From positions 6,189,761 through 6,253,760 of the forward strand of contig NC_044289.2 of assembly GCF_004027225.2 (NCBI RefSeq): a stretch of 64,000 nt of DNA, in the 5' to 3' direction. How positions within the stretch are numbered: position 1 is the stretch's first letter; each line of letters opens with the position of its first letter. A program made the position numbers and the translations under genes. Under the pieces are notes generated by a model. That model did not search any database and was not told where the DNA came from. It was given only the letters and a program-made list of their open reading frames with translations. This document shows positions 14,101 to 23,700 of this stretch, in pieces. This stretch comes from Strigops habroptila (taxonomy: Eukaryota > Chordata > Aves > Psittaciformes > Psittacidae).

Positions 14101-17100
14101 TAGAATGAATTCTGTGCAGTTCAAAGATATAAACTACTTCGTGAACTGTAGATTTCTACACCAAAGTAAACCCTTATTTTTGCTTTGCAAGAATATTGGT
14201 CTGAAGTTGCAAAGAAGCTTCTCATTGCATTGTTTGTAGCTTTTGTTATTATTTGGGATAATTTTGATTCATCAGAGCACCTAGTTTGGATAAAAGTTTC
14301 TCGTGGACTCCTTGAGGGATTAAAGCATGTACCTCTTCAGTAGGTGTGTGCACCTTTTAGAAAGTGAAGAACAAACTGTTCAAGTTCTTTATAGTAACTG
14401 TGCCATTTTTGAGGCTCCAAATGATCCTTCCCAGTGTTTAATAGGTGGTGTAGTCAGAGCAGGTTGGTGTTGCACTTGCTAGAGTTAACCACATTCTTTG
14501 TGTTCCAGGCAGCTGATCCTGATACTGGAGCTCTATAATCCCAATGATGTCTATGACTACCTAAGACATATTGCATTAACTCTCTGCTCCGATAAAGTTT
14601 CAGAAGTCCGGTGGATCTCCTTCAAACTGGTAGGGACTTGGTTCACTTCCTGACAGGAGATGAGGAGAATGAGCCTTGAGAGGGATACTTGAAATTACTG
14701 TTTTTCTTTCAGACAAGTAGGGCAAATAGATGGATTTTAATAAACAGGATTAACAGTATGGGGAAAAAGTGAAACCTTTCTGAAGTATTTTGAATTGTCA
14801 GACTTGCACAGATGTTAAAATCTTTCTTTGTTCATTGCATTTGAATTATGTGGTTGCAACTGGGTGAAAACCAGGATATAGAACATTTGGGAGGTTCCCC
14901 CCCAGTTCTGGAGAAAAAAGAAATTGCTGACCTTCCCTCAAAATTAATTTAATTTGTTATGAACTTCATAATAATGCCATCATTCCATAGATATCCTGAA
15001 TGAGAAGAAAGATTCCTTCAATCTTTCTTTTCTTCGTGGTGCCATGGAAAGGGGCATTATTTTAGCAGTTGTTTTAAGTTCTTTTAGTATTTTTTGTTTC
15101 ACTTGAACAAACAGCTTTTTTTAAAGCTTATACTTTGTTTTCTCCAGAATAAGCACAGTATTTCATAAAATCCTGCAAGTGCAGCTGATTATACTCTATC
15201 CCTCTGGAGGATGAAATAATGTTTTTTTACTAACCTTTTAAGGGCTACAACTAAAGTCTCATCTCTCTTTTTATTATTTCCCCCCTCCCTTTGCTTCCCA
15301 GGTTGTAGCAATACTACAGAAGTTCTATGCAAACAATGCAAATGCACTGGGATTAAATTTCATTAATGAACTTGTGGTGCGGTTTCGCCACTGCTCCAAG
15401 TGGGTTGGAAGACAAGCTTTTGCCTTCATTTGTCAGGTTGGAACGTTCTCTGTGTTTCTATGTATATATCTAATTTGGAGCCACAAAAGTGAAGTTTGGG
15501 CTCACAATTTCTTCTGTCATTCTTTTGGGTTCTGTGACTCTGGGTTCACAGAAAATGGTGGCAGAGTTGGTCTGGTCTCAGTACTAGCGTGTGGCTCTCC
15601 AGTTTGGAAGCTGCGGTCCTTGCTTTGGTTTGTGCCCCCAGCTGGAACAGCTGATTTTTCTACTTTCTGGTACCCCAGTAGCAAAGTCAAGAATTAAGTC
15701 CTAAATAAAGATGAATTTTGTAATACTTTGACTTGCTGGAATAAAGGTTTACAAGCGCTCTTCAAACTACCCATGAGCGTTGGGTGCCAGAACTATTTCC
15801 CTCCTTATTGCCACTTACTGACCTGCCTCCAAACCAAAAATGCTTACTTTGGGAGCACTGAGGAGTAAGGGTTGAATGTTGAAAGGATGATACAGGCAAA
15901 AGAACTATATTTCCTGAAATAGAGTTGAGAGAAAATTAGCTGCTCTCGTTGGGTCATCTTTAGGGGAACTTCAGAACAGTAAGACATGTTTTCATAACAG
16001 TATTTCAAAGGTTGTACTTGATTCACCAATGTAGCTTTATATATTTAATAGCCAGGCCCAATTAAGGACAGTGTAGGAAGGAATGGCAAATAGCGTATTA
16101 TTAACATAAATCTTGCTTGATTCTGTTCTGTGTTTATCTTGTAGGCTGTAGTAGAAGAAGAATGTATGCCTGTCGACCAGTTTGTTGAACACTTACTCCC
16201 CAGTCTGTTAAGTCTTGCTTCAGATCCTGTGCCAAACGTAAGGGTTCTGTTGGCCAAGGCTCTAAGGCAGACATTATTGGAGAAAGGTATGGTCATCAAT
16301 GTTCTTTCAAAGAGCTAACATCTAACAAATGCTGGCTTTTCTGCAACTGCAGTTCTTTACCAATTGGTTTAAAAGGCTGTTTGGTTCGGTTATTACTGAA
16401 AATGGAATTATATGTTGTAAGCTGGGATACTGCATTTAAATTTAGTTTTAGGAATGTGTACTGTGGTTTTTCTGTGTTAGAATATTTGTTTGTCATCCTT
16501 AAAGGGCTGGAAATTGGCATCGATAATCTGAGAGAGCCGGGTTTTCATCCTCTAGAGGGCAGTTATGGCCTTGTTTAGAGCCAGAAGCACTGCAGTTACT
16601 GGCGAGGGTTGGGTTGGAGGGCATCCAGCCTGTGTTTGGCAAATACGCTTTTCTTAAACATCACATTAGGTTATTTTGATGTATTTCAAACCTTTATGTC
16701 AACACAGTAATTGCATTTGGGGTACTTCAGGCGAAGTGTTACACCTCTTCTGAAATGGTTTGCTTTGTCATTTTAGTCTTAAGCTAGCAGTTGTACTAGG
16801 AAATAATGTAATTTTGTGCTGCTACAATTTCCTGTACCACAGTTCTTTAAAAACAGCAACAAAAAAATCATTTGATCTCAAATTATTCAAAGGAACATAC
16901 ACAGAGATCTGCTCTCCTATCTTTTTTTCCCAGAATAACATATGGAGAGTGTTTTATAGCGCATTGTACAGTGGGAGCTTTCTGAGCTTGCTTTTACTTG
17001 TTGATACATTTTTGATTTAGGTCTCAGCAAAAACAACTTCTCTTAGAAATGTTTAAGTACCTGATAAGGTGAGTGAGAAGCAGCATATTTCTCTGTCGCC

Positions 17101-17396
17101 TCACTTAGCTTCCTGTAGTTTTTCTAGGGAGCCTATACATTGGATGAGCTACCCCAGATGTTTTTGGCATCGTCTGTGTTTCTTATGCCCTAGAGTTTAT
17201 TCTTCTGGCTTTGATTAAAATTCTTTCTTCTCTCCTTCTAGCTTATTTTAAAAGCGTTGGCAATCCTCATCTAGAAGCTGCAGAAGAGACCGTTTTAGCC
17301 CTGCAGTCTGACAGAGATCAAGATGTGTCCTTCTTTGCCACCATAAAACTAAAGCAGGGTAGCATGGACAATACTACCATTGACAAACAAAACTAA
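2026..17396 (+). CDS. PPP4R1L: PPP4R1L: protein phosphatase 4 regulatory subunit 1-like, 18 visible exons, 5' partial
   Basis: Homologue of PPP4R1, the HEAT-repeat scaffold that binds and directs the catalytic subunit of Ser/Thr phosphatase 4. Coding exons: 2026-2158, 2507-2613, 3189-3331, 3835-3981, 5705-5812, 6963-7028, 7587-7745, 8241-8434, 8789-9225, 10205-10437, 11444-11536, 12015-12200, 12451-12612, 13258-13358, 14509-14629, 15302-15436, 16145-16286, 17242-17396. Every junction is GT-AG and phases match, giving 939 complete residues and a TAA stop; human PPP4R1 is about 950. Residues 1-330 align with the N-terminal HEAT block (NIFNRQ, EPTVR, RKACAECFMAV). Residues 335-600 form a variable, Ser/acidic linker with two conserved islands (YWRPPLPDI, HIDDPDVQ). 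Residues 607-890 are the highly conserved C-terminal HEAT block (YLSMTDP, FSIHELAVILGDQ). It is called PPP4R1L rather than PPP4R1 because C20orf85 lies beside it, as on human 20q13. The start Met is left of the window. Introns hold no recognisable gene or repeat. Confidence 0.94.
2507..2613 (+). CDS. PPP4R1L: PPP4R1L visible coding exon 2
   Basis: Residues 44-80, beginning RQIIARGLLDVFRD and ending RLSEDA; HEAT helix material equivalent to PPP4R1 RQMVARSLLDTL. The acceptor is TTCACAG. The donor is the weak-looking GTTTGA, but the frame (ends one base into a Glu codon) joins exactly to the next exon. Confidence 0.92.
3189..3331 (+). CDS. PPP4R1L: PPP4R1L visible coding exon 3
   Basis: Residues 80-127, EPTVRTELMEQIPPIA through YLTDVNNQ, matching the EPTVRAELMEQ...YLADQNNQ HEAT repeat of PPP4R1. 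Acceptor ATTACTAG, donor GTAGGA, ends in phase 0. Confidence 0.94.
3835..3981 (+). CDS. PPP4R1L: PPP4R1L visible coding exon 4
   Basis: Residues 128-176: VRKAGQEALLILLEQDL, then KVCPILLDLSAPDSDDEYK. A HEAT repeat with the typical acidic inter-helix loop. Acceptor AATAG, donor GTAAGT, phase 0 at both ends. Confidence 0.94.
5705..5812 (+). CDS. PPP4R1L: PPP4R1L visible coding exon 5
   Basis: Residues 177-212: IICKMASMLSR, LLPRFCELCSD, QVRK. Equivalent to MCKMAPMVG...LPRFCEMCCD in PPP4R1. It follows a 1.7-kb intron with no recognisable content. Acceptor TTTCTAG, donor GTTGGT, phase 0. Confidence 0.94.
6963..7028 (+). CDS. PPP4R1L: PPP4R1L visible coding exon 6
   Basis: A 22-codon exon, residues 213-234, ICAANFGDICNAVGQEATE plus RLL; matches VCAANFGDICSVVGQQATE of PPP4R1. 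Acceptor TTCCTAG, donor GTACGT. Found from its flanking splice sites and homology. Confidence 0.94.
7587..7745 (+). CDS. PPP4R1L: PPP4R1L visible coding exon 7
   Basis: Residues 235-287, IPKFFELCSDSVWGMRKACA and SLISDTCRW. One of the most conserved N-terminal HEAT repeats of the family. Acceptor TTGGCAG, donor GTAAGT, phase 0. Confidence 0.95.
8241..8434 (+). CDS. PPP4R1L: PPP4R1L visible coding exon 8
   Basis: Residues 288-352. The first half (VRQAAFQSLGPFISTFANPS) ends the N-terminal HEAT block. From residue about 310 the sequence becomes Ser/Asn/Gln-rich linker without family conservation. Acceptor ATCACAG, donor GTAAAA, ends two bases into a Ser codon. Confidence 0.93.
8789..9225 (+). 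CDS. PPP4R1L: PPP4R1L visible coding exon 9 (linker)
   Basis: Largest exon, residues 352-498. Mostly acidic, Ser/Thr-rich linker. Two islands match PPP4R1: VFNTFLYWRPPLPDIS (family: F.FWR.PLPEID) and ESLQEHIDDPDVQ at the end. The island positions and the exact phase joins show this is real coding sequence despite low similarity. Acceptor TTACCAG, donor GTGAGA. Confidence 0.92.
10205..10437 (+). CDS. PPP4R1L: PPP4R1L visible coding exon 10 (linker)
   Basis: Residues 498-575, opening with AQVQVLSAALRAAQFDS (PPP4R1: AQVEVLSAALRAS) and continuing into a low-complexity Ser/Glu/Asp-rich stretch. Acceptor ATACAG, donor GTAAGT, ends in phase 0 after KST. Confidence 0.92.
11444..11536 (+). CDS. PPP4R1L: PPP4R1L visible coding exon 11 (linker)
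   Basis: A 31-codon exon, residues 576-606, DSEEQHRG...DDDKSKLQ. It is poorly conserved but sits where PPP4R1 has its own acidic stretch before VQDVVPQALLDQYL. Acceptor TTTACAG, donor GTGATT, phase 0 both sides. It could be an alternatively spliced cassette, because skipping it keeps the frame. Confidence 0.85.
12015..12200 (+). CDS. PPP4R1L: PPP4R1L visible coding exon 12
   Basis: Residues 607-668, starting DIIPQPLLDQYLSMTDPARA and containing KHCAYSLPGVALTLGRQNWH. Almost identical to PPP4R1 here, marking the start of the C-terminal HEAT block. Acceptor CTGTAG, donor GTAAAA. Confidence 0.96.
12451..12612 (+). CDS. PPP4R1L: PPP4R1L visible coding exon 13
   Basis: Residues 669-722, WKVRRTLAFSIHELAVILGD then QLTAADLVPIFNGFLKDLDE. 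By my recall of the human PPP4R1 protein, only one or two residues differ across the exon, so constraint is very strong. Acceptor TTTACAG, donor GTAGGA. Confidence 0.96.
12868..12893 (+). repeat. Intronic perfect inverted repeat
   Basis: The arms at 12868-12878 and 12883-12893 (TACTAATTCCT and its exact reverse complement) are separated by four bases, giving an 11-bp hairpin inside the PPP4R1L intron between 12613 and 13257. Structure is read directly from sequence; function unknown. Confidence 0.8.
13258..13358 (+). CDS. PPP4R1L: PPP4R1L visible coding exon 14
   Basis: Residues 723-756, LLHADKRREYLYQLQEF and NSRNWRFRYELAE. Matches LLHIDKRREYLYQLQEFLV in PPP4R1. Acceptor CTTTTAG, donor GTATGT; ends two bases into the Glu codon completed by the next exon. 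Confidence 0.95.
14509..14629 (+). CDS. PPP4R1L: PPP4R1L visible coding exon 15
   Basis: Residues 756-796, EQLILILELYNPNDVYDYLR and CSDKVSEVRWISFKL. HEAT repeat with the VRWIS helix found in PPP4R1. Acceptor GTTCCAG, donor GTAGGG. Confidence 0.95.
15302..15436 (+). CDS. PPP4R1L: PPP4R1L visible coding exon 16
   Basis: Residues 797-841, VVAILQKFYANNANALGLNF and KWVGRQAFAFICQ. More diverged than its neighbours at the start, with the KW.GRQAF.F.CQ signature intact. Acceptor TTCCCAG, donor GTTGGA. Confidence 0.94.
16145..16286 (+). CDS. PPP4R1L: PPP4R1L visible coding exon 17
   Basis: Residues 842-889, AVVEEECMPVDQFVEHLLP and VPNVRVLLAKALRQTLLEK, the last well-conserved HEAT repeat. Acceptor TTGTAG, donor GTATGG. 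Confidence 0.95.
17242..17396 (+). CDS. PPP4R1L: PPP4R1L terminal coding exon with stop
   Basis: Residues 889-939, AYFKSVGNPHLEAAEETVLA then LQSDRDQDVSFFATI, and a short non-conserved tail ending DKQN and TAA at 17394-17396. The PPP4R1 counterpart is AVEQTIMALQMDRDSDVKYFASI. Acceptor CTTCTAG. Confidence 0.94.
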
Positions 17397-17871
17397 TGTG
17401 GCGTTCTGCAGTAAACGCTGAACGTCACAATGGTTATTCACCTTATGTTCACAGTTAGTATGAATAATGTGGACAAACAAGAAGGTGGTTGTTACCTACT
17501 TGAGCTGGAAGGTTGTATTAGAACTGTTAGGGTCTTCATTTCATGACTGTGTTTCATCTATGGTTGTGTGTTTGTCTCATGCATGAGTACTTCCTTTTGG
17601 TTTTTCTTTGTAAATGTGGGTGACAACTGATCTCACCTGCAGTTAAGTATTTTATGTCAAGTCCAACACCATACTCAGTGTTTCAGTGTAATTGAAATTC
17701 ATATTTCATTTTTAACGAAACATTTCCAGTAGTAGAGCAGTCTACTATAAGCTTAAAATGGTTTCAAAACCCGAAAACCTGGTTTATAGCAAACCTCCAT
17801 GAAGATACTTTTTCCTCACTTTCATTGTAGTTTTTGTATTGTTTCAAATATTGCATTTTAACTGAAAAAAA

Positions 17872-17887
17872 TGTATATATGTAAATA
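17872..17887 (+). promoter_or_regulatory. Two abutting Pumilio response elements
   Basis: TGTATATA (17872-17879) is followed without a gap by TGTAAATA (17880-17887); both fit the PUM consensus TGTANATA. They lie about 480 nt after the PPP4R1L stop codon, in the inferred 3' UTR. The match is direct; binding is an inference. Confidence 0.6.
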
Positions 17888-19428
17888 GTTTTGAATTTTA
17901 TGAAAAAACAATGAAGAACTTAATTCTGTATCGGTGGAAAAAAGCTCCAAAGTCATTTTGTTTTATTCTGCTAGAATTAAGGCATGGTTCATTTTTCCTT
18001 AATGTGATACTTTTCAAAGCACAGAAAGCTCAAGATTCTTTGTATATTGTGACTTTTCTATTAATTTGTGATTTCTGAGCTATGCCCTTACGGGTGTTAA
18101 CATGTCTGTTTTCCTGACTGCTGGCTCTCCTAGTGATAGGTACACTGTACATTTCCCAAACTGAAAGTTCCTCATCCTGCCCTGGCAAAGTCCGGCTCGT
18201 CTAAGGGATTCAGTGCATGTGCTGTGTCTGTCGAAGGGTATTACAGAATTTTACAGGATTAAGTTGTTTTTTACATACACCTCATTTGAAAAAAAACCCC
18301 ACCTTTTAGCTGGTCCAGTGTTCAAATGCCAAACTGGCCACTACTGTATTCCTAAGGAAAAAAGGACCTCTAAACTGTGAAAAACCCCAACTAACATGTT
18401 CAGGGGAAAGGTGGTGATGCAGTTTGCTCTAGAACTTGTTGATTGTATGACAAGGTTTGGGGCAAATGACAAATGAAGGTTTCAGAGATCTGTAATCTTA
18501 AGTAGGACTTTTTCCTGTGTGTTTAAACAGGTGCTTTGGGAGAAAGAATATACAGGTAGAACAAAGTTCTGTTAGTGAAATTGGGTAGCTTCTGACCAGT
18601 TGGAAAATTACAGAACTGATACTTTTTGGTGGATCCTGACTTCTGTTTTGTCCCAAATCTGCAGACAATGTGGGGCCTGAAAAAAACAAGTCTTATTTTC
18701 TTAGGTTGTGGATTGGAACTTTGTCCTGTTCAAAAATGCTTAAATACTAAAGAATGGTTTCATGTAATAACAGTTCCTTTCTCTCTGGGAATGTGATACT
18801 TTATTATAGACAGACCTGTGTAAGTATTTCCCTTAATTTCACTATTATACTAGTGAGTAGTTCACATGGGTGAAGGTTTTTACAGAAATTACTGTTTTCC
18901 TTTTTGTTCTATTTTAAATCTGGCTTGTCTGCAGTTACAGCAAATGGGTTTCTCAGCTGAGTTCTGTGTTTTTGGAGGGCTCAGTTTTGTATAAGTTTAA
19001 CTAGCCTTGTATTATAATATGTACAGTATTTGTAACAAATTGTTTTCTTGTGAGATCACAAAATGCTTTTGGAAGTTGCAGGCAGAAGTATATCACTGCT
19101 GGGATAGCAATAGTGTAAACTGCAACATTCTACATTTGATTTTTTACAGGTTTTTTATAATTTAAAGCAGATGCTTCTTCAGTACAGACTTTTTATGATT
19201 GCAATTTCTTAACAAAAAGACCTCTCGAGTTGATTTTATTTTTTTTTTTCTAGTTCTAATATCTTTTTTCTAATGCTGGCATTATACTGGTATTTTCTAA
19301 CAGTTCAACTTTTCTAAGGCCTTTCTGACAAGGTTTTACTTCTGTTTTTTATTATCAGTTCATTAAATTTCTCAGCACTGAACCAGTTTTTTTAAGTGTG
19401 TGTATATGTAAGTATGTTTGAAATGTAC

Positions 19429-19436
19429 TGTATATA
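19429..19436 (+). promoter_or_regulatory. Third Pumilio-type element in PPP4R1L 3' UTR
   Basis: A further exact TGTATATA, upstream of both polyadenylation signals, so it would be present in both 3' UTR isoforms. Confidence 0.5.
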
Positions 19437-19944
19437 AATCAAATCCTTTGAACATTAACCCAACCCAGATTTCTGTTTGTCAGATATTCTTAAATAGTTA
19501 CCATTTCCTTGCAATAATCCACTGGAAAACACAGGCTTCCATCTGTTTTAGCATGTTTGGTTAGTGTTCACTAAGAGTTTTTAATTAGAGTATGTGTAAG
19601 CAGTAAGCCATCAGCTATAGAAGTTCACTAAAAGACTAAACAAAGTTCTATGGTTTTAACAGTATTTTGGTACCTCTCTGGCTCCAGAAATCATGTCTGG
19701 CTTAAATGATATGATTTCAGTAGAGCATTTAAAAACCTCCATTAAAACTCTACAGTTGCATGCTCTAATGGGGTCATCGTAGTTTTGGGGTGAGGGGTTT
19801 TTGGTATACAATATGCAGGTCTATTAAACAGCTTTACCCTCTACAAGGTTTGTCTCTTTTCTAGTTTAGAACTAAACCAAATGATTTCAGCATGTTTAAG
19901 GGCTGCACTTTACATCTTGTACTAGACCAATGGATGCAATGATG

Positions 19945-19950
19945 AATAAA
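19945..19950 (+). promoter_or_regulatory. Proximal polyadenylation signal of PPP4R1L
   Basis: AATAAA followed within 30 nt by GTGTGTTC-like GU-rich sequence. It would give a 3' UTR about 420 nt shorter than the distal site. Confidence 0.55.
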
Positions 19951-20367
19951 GCGGTGTGTTCACATACAGTTCTCTGGGTTGTTTGAATTATGCAAATACA
20001 AGTATTTTAAAAGCCAGATGGAGCAAAGTTAGGTAGTTGAGCCACTTTCACATCAGCTGCTAGAATCTCACTTTTAAACATTTCTAGCTAAGGAACATGA
20101 AAATGCTGGTGGGTGCAATATTGCTTGGATGCTATAGGAAATCATCAAGCACTTGTAATCCAAAGCATGTTAGTCATGTTGCTTAGAACTCAGCCTCACT
20201 TGTATCTTGTGTATGATATGCACTTGGCATCTGTCAGGATGCTGCCCCAGTGGCAGTTGTGTCTGTACACAGTGTTGTTTAGAGCCCAGTTAAGTGGGGA
20301 CACTCTGGAAGTGTCATTCATTTGTTGGAATAGAGAATCTATGTAACTTTCTGTTTGTATTTATCTC

Positions 20368-20373
20368 AATAAA
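20368..20373 (+). promoter_or_regulatory. Distal polyadenylation signal of PPP4R1L
   Basis: AATAAA with downstream TGTGACTGTTTT and a T/G-rich stretch (GTGTGG, TTTTGTTT) within 50 nt. It is the last canonical signal before sequence with no trace of the gene, so it is taken as the main 3' end. Confidence 0.65.
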
Positions 20374-20705
20374 TCCTGTGACTGTTTTATAAACCAACGT
20401 GTGGTAAATGACTTTTGTTTAGGTGAAACGTGTGTTCTTTTGAGTAATGAAACATCCCCCTGGCATAAATCCTGTCATCTGTCAAACCAGGGTTGAGTGT
20501 GGAGTTCATCATGCTGTGTAGTAAAAAATCCATTAGATGTTCAGAGATTTGAAGTAGCTTCTCCTGCACTTTTTCCTTGAGGAGAACATGCCAAAAGTGC
20601 TTTGCAGCTAAAATCATTCTGTCAGAACTTTAAACAAGATATTTATTAAATGAAGAAAACGTGTGTGCTGTGTGAGACTGGCATTCAGATCTTCATCTGA
20701 AATCC

Positions 20706-20737
20706 TTACCTCTCCAGACTTTGGCCTGGAGAGGTAA
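20706..20737. repeat. 12-bp perfect inverted repeat downstream of PPP4R1L
   Basis: TTACCTCTCCAG at 20706-20717 and its exact reverse complement at 20726-20737 flank an eight-base loop. It lies about 335 bp past the distal polyadenylation signal. Confidence 0.85.
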
Positions 20738-23700
20738 CATTTTGGCCTGTATTTTGGTGTGGCGTTGCTCTTAGACTTCCTACAGTAACAAACTGTGTAG
20801 TTGTTAGGCCTAGAGAAGGGTGGGGGGGATTATGTGAATAATTGACACTTGGCTGATTGGTTTTGCTTCTAATTTCAGGAGTCTTCTATATATTCTACTG
20901 CTGCAGTTGCCTTTTTTCAGACACTGGCTGCTCCATCCTGTGCTCTAGAACTTCTGCCAACTGCTGCAGGAGAATATCTGACCTCTCTTCTCTTTCTCTA
21001 CAGGATTTTAGCTGATGGAAAAGTGAGGAGAATAGTCTCTGCACACCCTGGTAAAGCCCCCCCACATGCCTTGAGTGGAGGCACAAGACCCCTGAGTAGT
21101 AAACCAGAAACACAGATTAAACTGCTACATGATCTGTTTATTACACGTTAGACTAAACATGTGTGTTGAGATCTAGATCTTAACAAAGCAAACACAAACA
21201 TAAAATACAGGCAGCTTTGGGTATTTACCTGAGTAACTACTTTGCTTTGCTGCTTCTGTGTCTTCCAAGTAAGTTTGTTATCCAAGCGAAGATCAAAAGG
21301 TAGGCAGGAACAAAAATCCTTCTGTCATTGCTCACCAGTCAGTCATGGCACCCGAGGTGTCTATTGTGCATTAGGGCAGTAGAGTCAGAGAACACCAGCA
21401 CAGCTAAAAATTCAGTCACCATCTAATTTTTTTATTTAAGCTGGTATGTCTCCTCTGGGGATATGTTGACTTGCTTTTATCTTTTAAGTCCCTACAGTAG
21501 ATCTGCCAGATGTTGATGTTTAAGGACAATGATGCTGTCCCTGGTGGAACAATTGCAGTGCACATCTGGTGAGGAGACATCTGGAAGCGTCTCAAGGCAG
21601 CTGCTGCAGGAGAGACTATGAAGGTTGGTTCTGTTACTTCTGTGACTGGGTGGGGTACTGACTGCATGTGGAAAAGCTGAAAGGCTGTTCCTGACTGCCT
21701 AAGAACGCTTGTAAAGTAAGACTTGAGAGCAGAGAGTGGGGAAGTCTGTAATGGAAGAGTTGCCATAGTAGGTTACTTGTACTGGCAACAGTTCACAATG
21801 AAAATGGTAATTTTGAGGGGGCTGGTTATCCAAGGACTCAATCCCTGCTGCAGTCTGTTCAATTTAGGATGAAGACTTTTTTGTTGTTACTAGTAAACAG
21901 CACATACACTTGGAGTGCAAGTTCTTCTCACTGTTTTAGAACTTTCTGTAGCACGGATTTGGGTGTACTTTATCATATTACTTTTCTTGTCCCTGTATGT
22001 AAACAAGGCCTTTTTCTCGGTTATCTTAGAACACCATTAGAAGGTTGAAACTATCTGTTGTTGGGGATTCTGGTGTGGCTGAGTGACTTGTCCGTTAACC
22101 AGAGGTAGAAACTCTCTCCACAGTCCATCCTCCTCTGGCCATACTGACTCCAGAGCAAGAATGGAACTCGATACATGACTACCAAAATCAAGAATGATAG
22201 ACATTCCCTGTCTCATCCACTTTATCTGGTGCTAGTTTACAGACTATCTTGAGTTTGGGATCCTGAGTCTGAGTAAGTCAAGTCTGAGTAAGAAGACTTT
22301 GATTTTTGTAGAACAAATAGTTTCTGTGGTGCTTTCTTGATTTAGGTCTGAAATACCTTCTCAGCAGAAACGCAAGGTACTCTAGCTGATTCGAACTGTA
22401 ACCCTTCAGACCTGAACAGATGTGTTCATGAAATATCCTTTGGCACCTTTCATAAAGAACCATTATCTCCATTGCCCTGGCCAAATTCCAGCCTGGCTAA
22501 TCGCATTCTGTTCCTCTGTGTTTCCCCAACCACTGCAAATGGATACGACAGGGTTCTCTGCTTCCTTCCGTTAACTGTTGTGTAGTGTTGCAGTTCACTG
22601 GCAAGCAGCTGTTCTGCCTTGTGCTGCAAATGGCTTGTGTTTTACTACTGGGCAAATTGTTTGCTTTCACTTGGTTTTCTCCCATATTTTGAGTTCCTTG
22701 TTTATTAAAGATTCTTCTTACTTGGTATAGAGCAGGAAACAGAAGGATGTGCCACAAAGACAGATGGTCTCCTTTGAAATGAAAGGTGCATTGGCATAAG
22801 AGCCATACAGGAAGCTTGTTGACACTGTTGATTTTTCGAATGAAAAAACCCTTCTTTTTAAGAAATAACCACCCAGCTGTTCTAATAATGTGCTTCCACT
22901 TACTAGATGAGAAAACCACAGTGCACTGCAAAAGATGTAACCGAACATGGAAATGGTTTCTCAGGAAGAACAGCAGCATGAGGCACCTGAAAATTGCTCC
23001 CAAGAGGCCTCTCAGCAACACTTTAGAACTAATGTGTTTGGGTTTATTTACCAAAAAAAGCTCCTCCTGGGAAAGAATGTGATACCGTGGCAGCATGGGT
23101 TTGAGTTGCCTGCTGGTGTGGGAGACCAAAGTCTCTGCCTCCTGAGGAACCCGGGTTTATGTGTCCAACACTGTCTTTGACCTCTTCCCCAAAAGCTCAG
23201 GTCGGTTTCCAACAAACTTAACAGAAGGACAAGGATTGTAAAGAGAATTTCTAGAAGATTTTGTGGTGTTTAATAACTACATACAAAAGTAAAACCGAAG
23301 TTAATGCTCCAAGGGATGGCTATGAATAAATATCATTAGATAGAAGAGGATCAAGATGAGGCAGAAGAGTAAGACACAAGCAGGTATTTATTTAGCTGAT
23401 CTTGGAGTGATTCATGCAGTCTGCAAGCATGCTGTAAGCACAGATATGAGACTTTTGATACCTAAAAAGAATCAGACTGCTCTTTTGAAAGAGACTAAAA
23501 AGTTTGTGTTCATTCTGCAGCTAACCTGTCTGGGAGCTACAGAGGACTTTGCAGACACCATGCCATATGCAGTTACTGGGACCAGAGCAGAAAAAGGAGT
23601 AGGCAGCACACCAGGCTGCCGAGGCACAGTTTGTTGCCAGCCATAGAGGTCAAGTTGAAACTGCCAAGTTTCTCTTGAGATATGGTAATATTCTTGGATA

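Larger units (their letters stand above)
17397..20392 (+). other. PPP4R1L: PPP4R1L 3' UTR
   Basis: AT-rich sequence of about 3 kb from the stop codon to the distal AATAAA (20368-20373), which is followed by TG/T-rich DNA suitable for cleavage near 20390. It contains no credible open frame; the frame at 20113-20346 is chance. It holds Pumilio-type motifs at 17872, 17880 and 19429 and a proximal AATAAA at 19945. The extent is inferred from the signals. Confidence 0.7.

Noticed and set aside
22080-22175. MIR-like words (GAGTGACTTGTCC, AGAATGGAACTCGATAC)
   Set aside because: Only short words match and the spacing does not fit the element; left uncalled.
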